Made by a program: the position numbers and the translations under genes. From Oceanimonas aquatica (GTDB lineage Bacteria > Pseudomonadota > Gammaproteobacteria > Enterobacterales > Aeromonadaceae): 64,000 nucleotides of DNA. Position 1 is the stretch's first letter, and each line of letters opens with the position of its first letter. The stretch covers positions 62,001 through 126,000 of the forward strand of contig NZ_JAVBHX010000005.1 of the NCBI RefSeq assembly GCF_030732065.1. Reading direction: 5' to 3'. Under the pieces are notes generated by a model. That model made no database searches. It saw only the letters and a program-made list of their open reading frames with translations, and was not told the DNA's origin. Below are positions 63,234 to 64,000 of this stretch, in pieces.

Positions 63234-64000
63234 ATGCTTTCGGTGTTCTGGCAATTCTTTATGCTGGGTTGGGTCAGCTTTGGCGGACCGGCTGCTCATA
63301 TCGGTTATTTTCAGCGCCATTTCGTGCAAAAGCTCGGCTGGCTGCCGCAAGACCGCTTTGCCTCTACCCTGGCGCTGTGCCAGTTTCTGCCCGGCCCCGC
63401 TTCCAGCCAGCTGGGCTTTGCCATCGGTTACCAGCGCGCCGGTCTGGGCGGTGCCATTGCCGCCTTTCTCGGCTTTACCCTGCCTTCCTTTACTCTGATG
63501 CTGGTGCTGGCCTTGCTGGGACAACACTACGCGGACTCTCCGGTCACCTCGGCGGTGGTCGGCGGCCTCAAGCTGTTTGCGCTGGTGGTGGTGGCCGACG
63601 CCGTGCTGACCATGGCCGGCCAGTTCTGCCGCCAGCGCCTGCCGCTGAGCCTGGCGGTGGGCACCGCCGCGGGGCTTTGGCTGTGGCCCGGGCTGGCCGC
63701 CCAGTTTGTCGCCCTGCTGGCGGCGGCACTGATTGGCGCCTTCTGGCTGCGTCGAGACAGTGGCGAGCCGGGTCGCTCTCCATCCCTCAACTGGCCGTTT
63801 TTGCTGCTGTTTGCCGGCCTGTTTGTGCTGTTGCCGGTACTTGGCTTGGGCGGCTCGGCAGGCCTGTTCGCCGACTTTTACCAGGCCGGCAGCCTGGTGT
63901 TTGGCGGCGGTCACGTGGTGCTGCCGCTGCTGCAAAACCTGCTGGCGGATACGCTTTCCAGTGACCTGTTTCTGACCGGCTACGCCGCCGCCCAGGCCAT
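63234..64000 (+). CDS. chrA: Chromate transporter ChrA (partial)
   Basis: The 5' part of an inner-membrane transporter gene that runs past the right edge (255 codons visible). The product starts MLSVFWQFFMLGWVSFGGPAAHIGYF and shows LCQFLPGPASSQLGFAIG, the N-terminal CHR domain signature. The second CHR domain begins at FGGGHVVLPLLQNLL near residue 227. Family members export chromate or related oxyanions. A GGAG lies about 12 bases before the ATG. A frame starting at 63221 over the same bases is an artefact. Confidence 0.88.
   Translation, partial: MLSVFWQFFMLGWVSFGGPAAHIGYFQRHFVQKLGWLPQDRFASTLALCQFLPGPASSQLGFAIGYQRAGLGGAIAAFLGFTLPSFTLMLVLALLGQHYADSPVTSAVVGGLKLFALVVVADAVLTMAGQFCRQRLPLSLAVGTAAGLWLWPGLAAQFVALLAAALIGAFWLRRDSGEPGRSPSLNWPFLLLFAGLFVLLPVLGLGGSAGLFADFYQAGSLVFGGGHVVLPLLQNLLADTLSSDLFLTGYAAAQA

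Noticed and set aside
63221-63964. Long plus-strand frame overlapping the chromate transporter start
   Set aside because: Its product is Arg/Pro-rich with no family features, while the frame starting at 63234 reads as ChrA.
1-64000. tRNA, rRNA, insertion sequence, phage or CRISPR content
   Set aside because: None was seen on reading both strands, though a tRNAscan or IS search was not possible here.

Overview
The window is a GC-rich gammaproteobacterial chromosome segment. The gene content and the contiguous lateral-type flagellar locus suggest a marine Aeromonadales bacterium (Oceanimonas, Zobellella or Oceanisphaera type). That placement is inference from family resemblance, with no database search behind it. 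No rRNA, tRNA, phage, insertion sequence or CRISPR array was seen.

Positions 1-28462 are metabolic and accessory genes. In order they are: a cyanate detoxification unit (cynT-cynS with divergent cynR); an orphan BMP-type binding protein; the ABC-F factor EttA; an AzlC/AzlD exporter followed by a MocR regulator; and an uptake and oxidation cluster (IclR regulator, HbpS-like protein, fused TRAP permease DctQM, DctP, divergent GMC dehydrogenase). Next come a YeeE/YedE sulfur-compound transporter, a PhyH-family dioxygenase with divergent LysR regulator, an M14 peptidase plus alpha/beta hydrolase pair, an NhaC-like antiporter, a DUF4202 gene divergent from flavohemoglobin hmp around an NsrR-like operator, a CitE-like lyase, an entericidin-like lipoprotein, a heme-motif GGDEF-EAL protein, a small membrane protein and a lytic transglycosylase.

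Positions 28456-61642 hold an apparently complete lateral flagellar system. Almost all of it is on the minus strand. In transcription order: fliMNPQR-flhBA; motY-lafK-fliEFGHIJ; flgAMN on the plus strand; flgBCDEFGHIJKL-lafW; lafA; and fliDSTKL-fliA-motAB (lafBCDEFSTU). It encodes its own sigma-54 activator (LafK), sigma-28 factor, anti-sigma factor FlgM and stator. Chemotaxis genes and flhF/flhG are absent. A response regulator with Glu at the phosphoacceptor position lies just upstream, and a chromate transporter gene runs off the right edge.

The most notable signal is a class I cyclic di-GMP (GEMM) riboswitch in the 318-base leader of motY-lafK. It would place the lateral flagellar activator and its operon under direct c-di-GMP control. 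Candidate sigma-54 promoters precede fliM and flgB, and a candidate sigma-28 promoter precedes lafA. These give a plausible hierarchy: c-di-GMP, then LafK, then hook-basal-body genes, then FliA/FlgM, then flagellin and motor.
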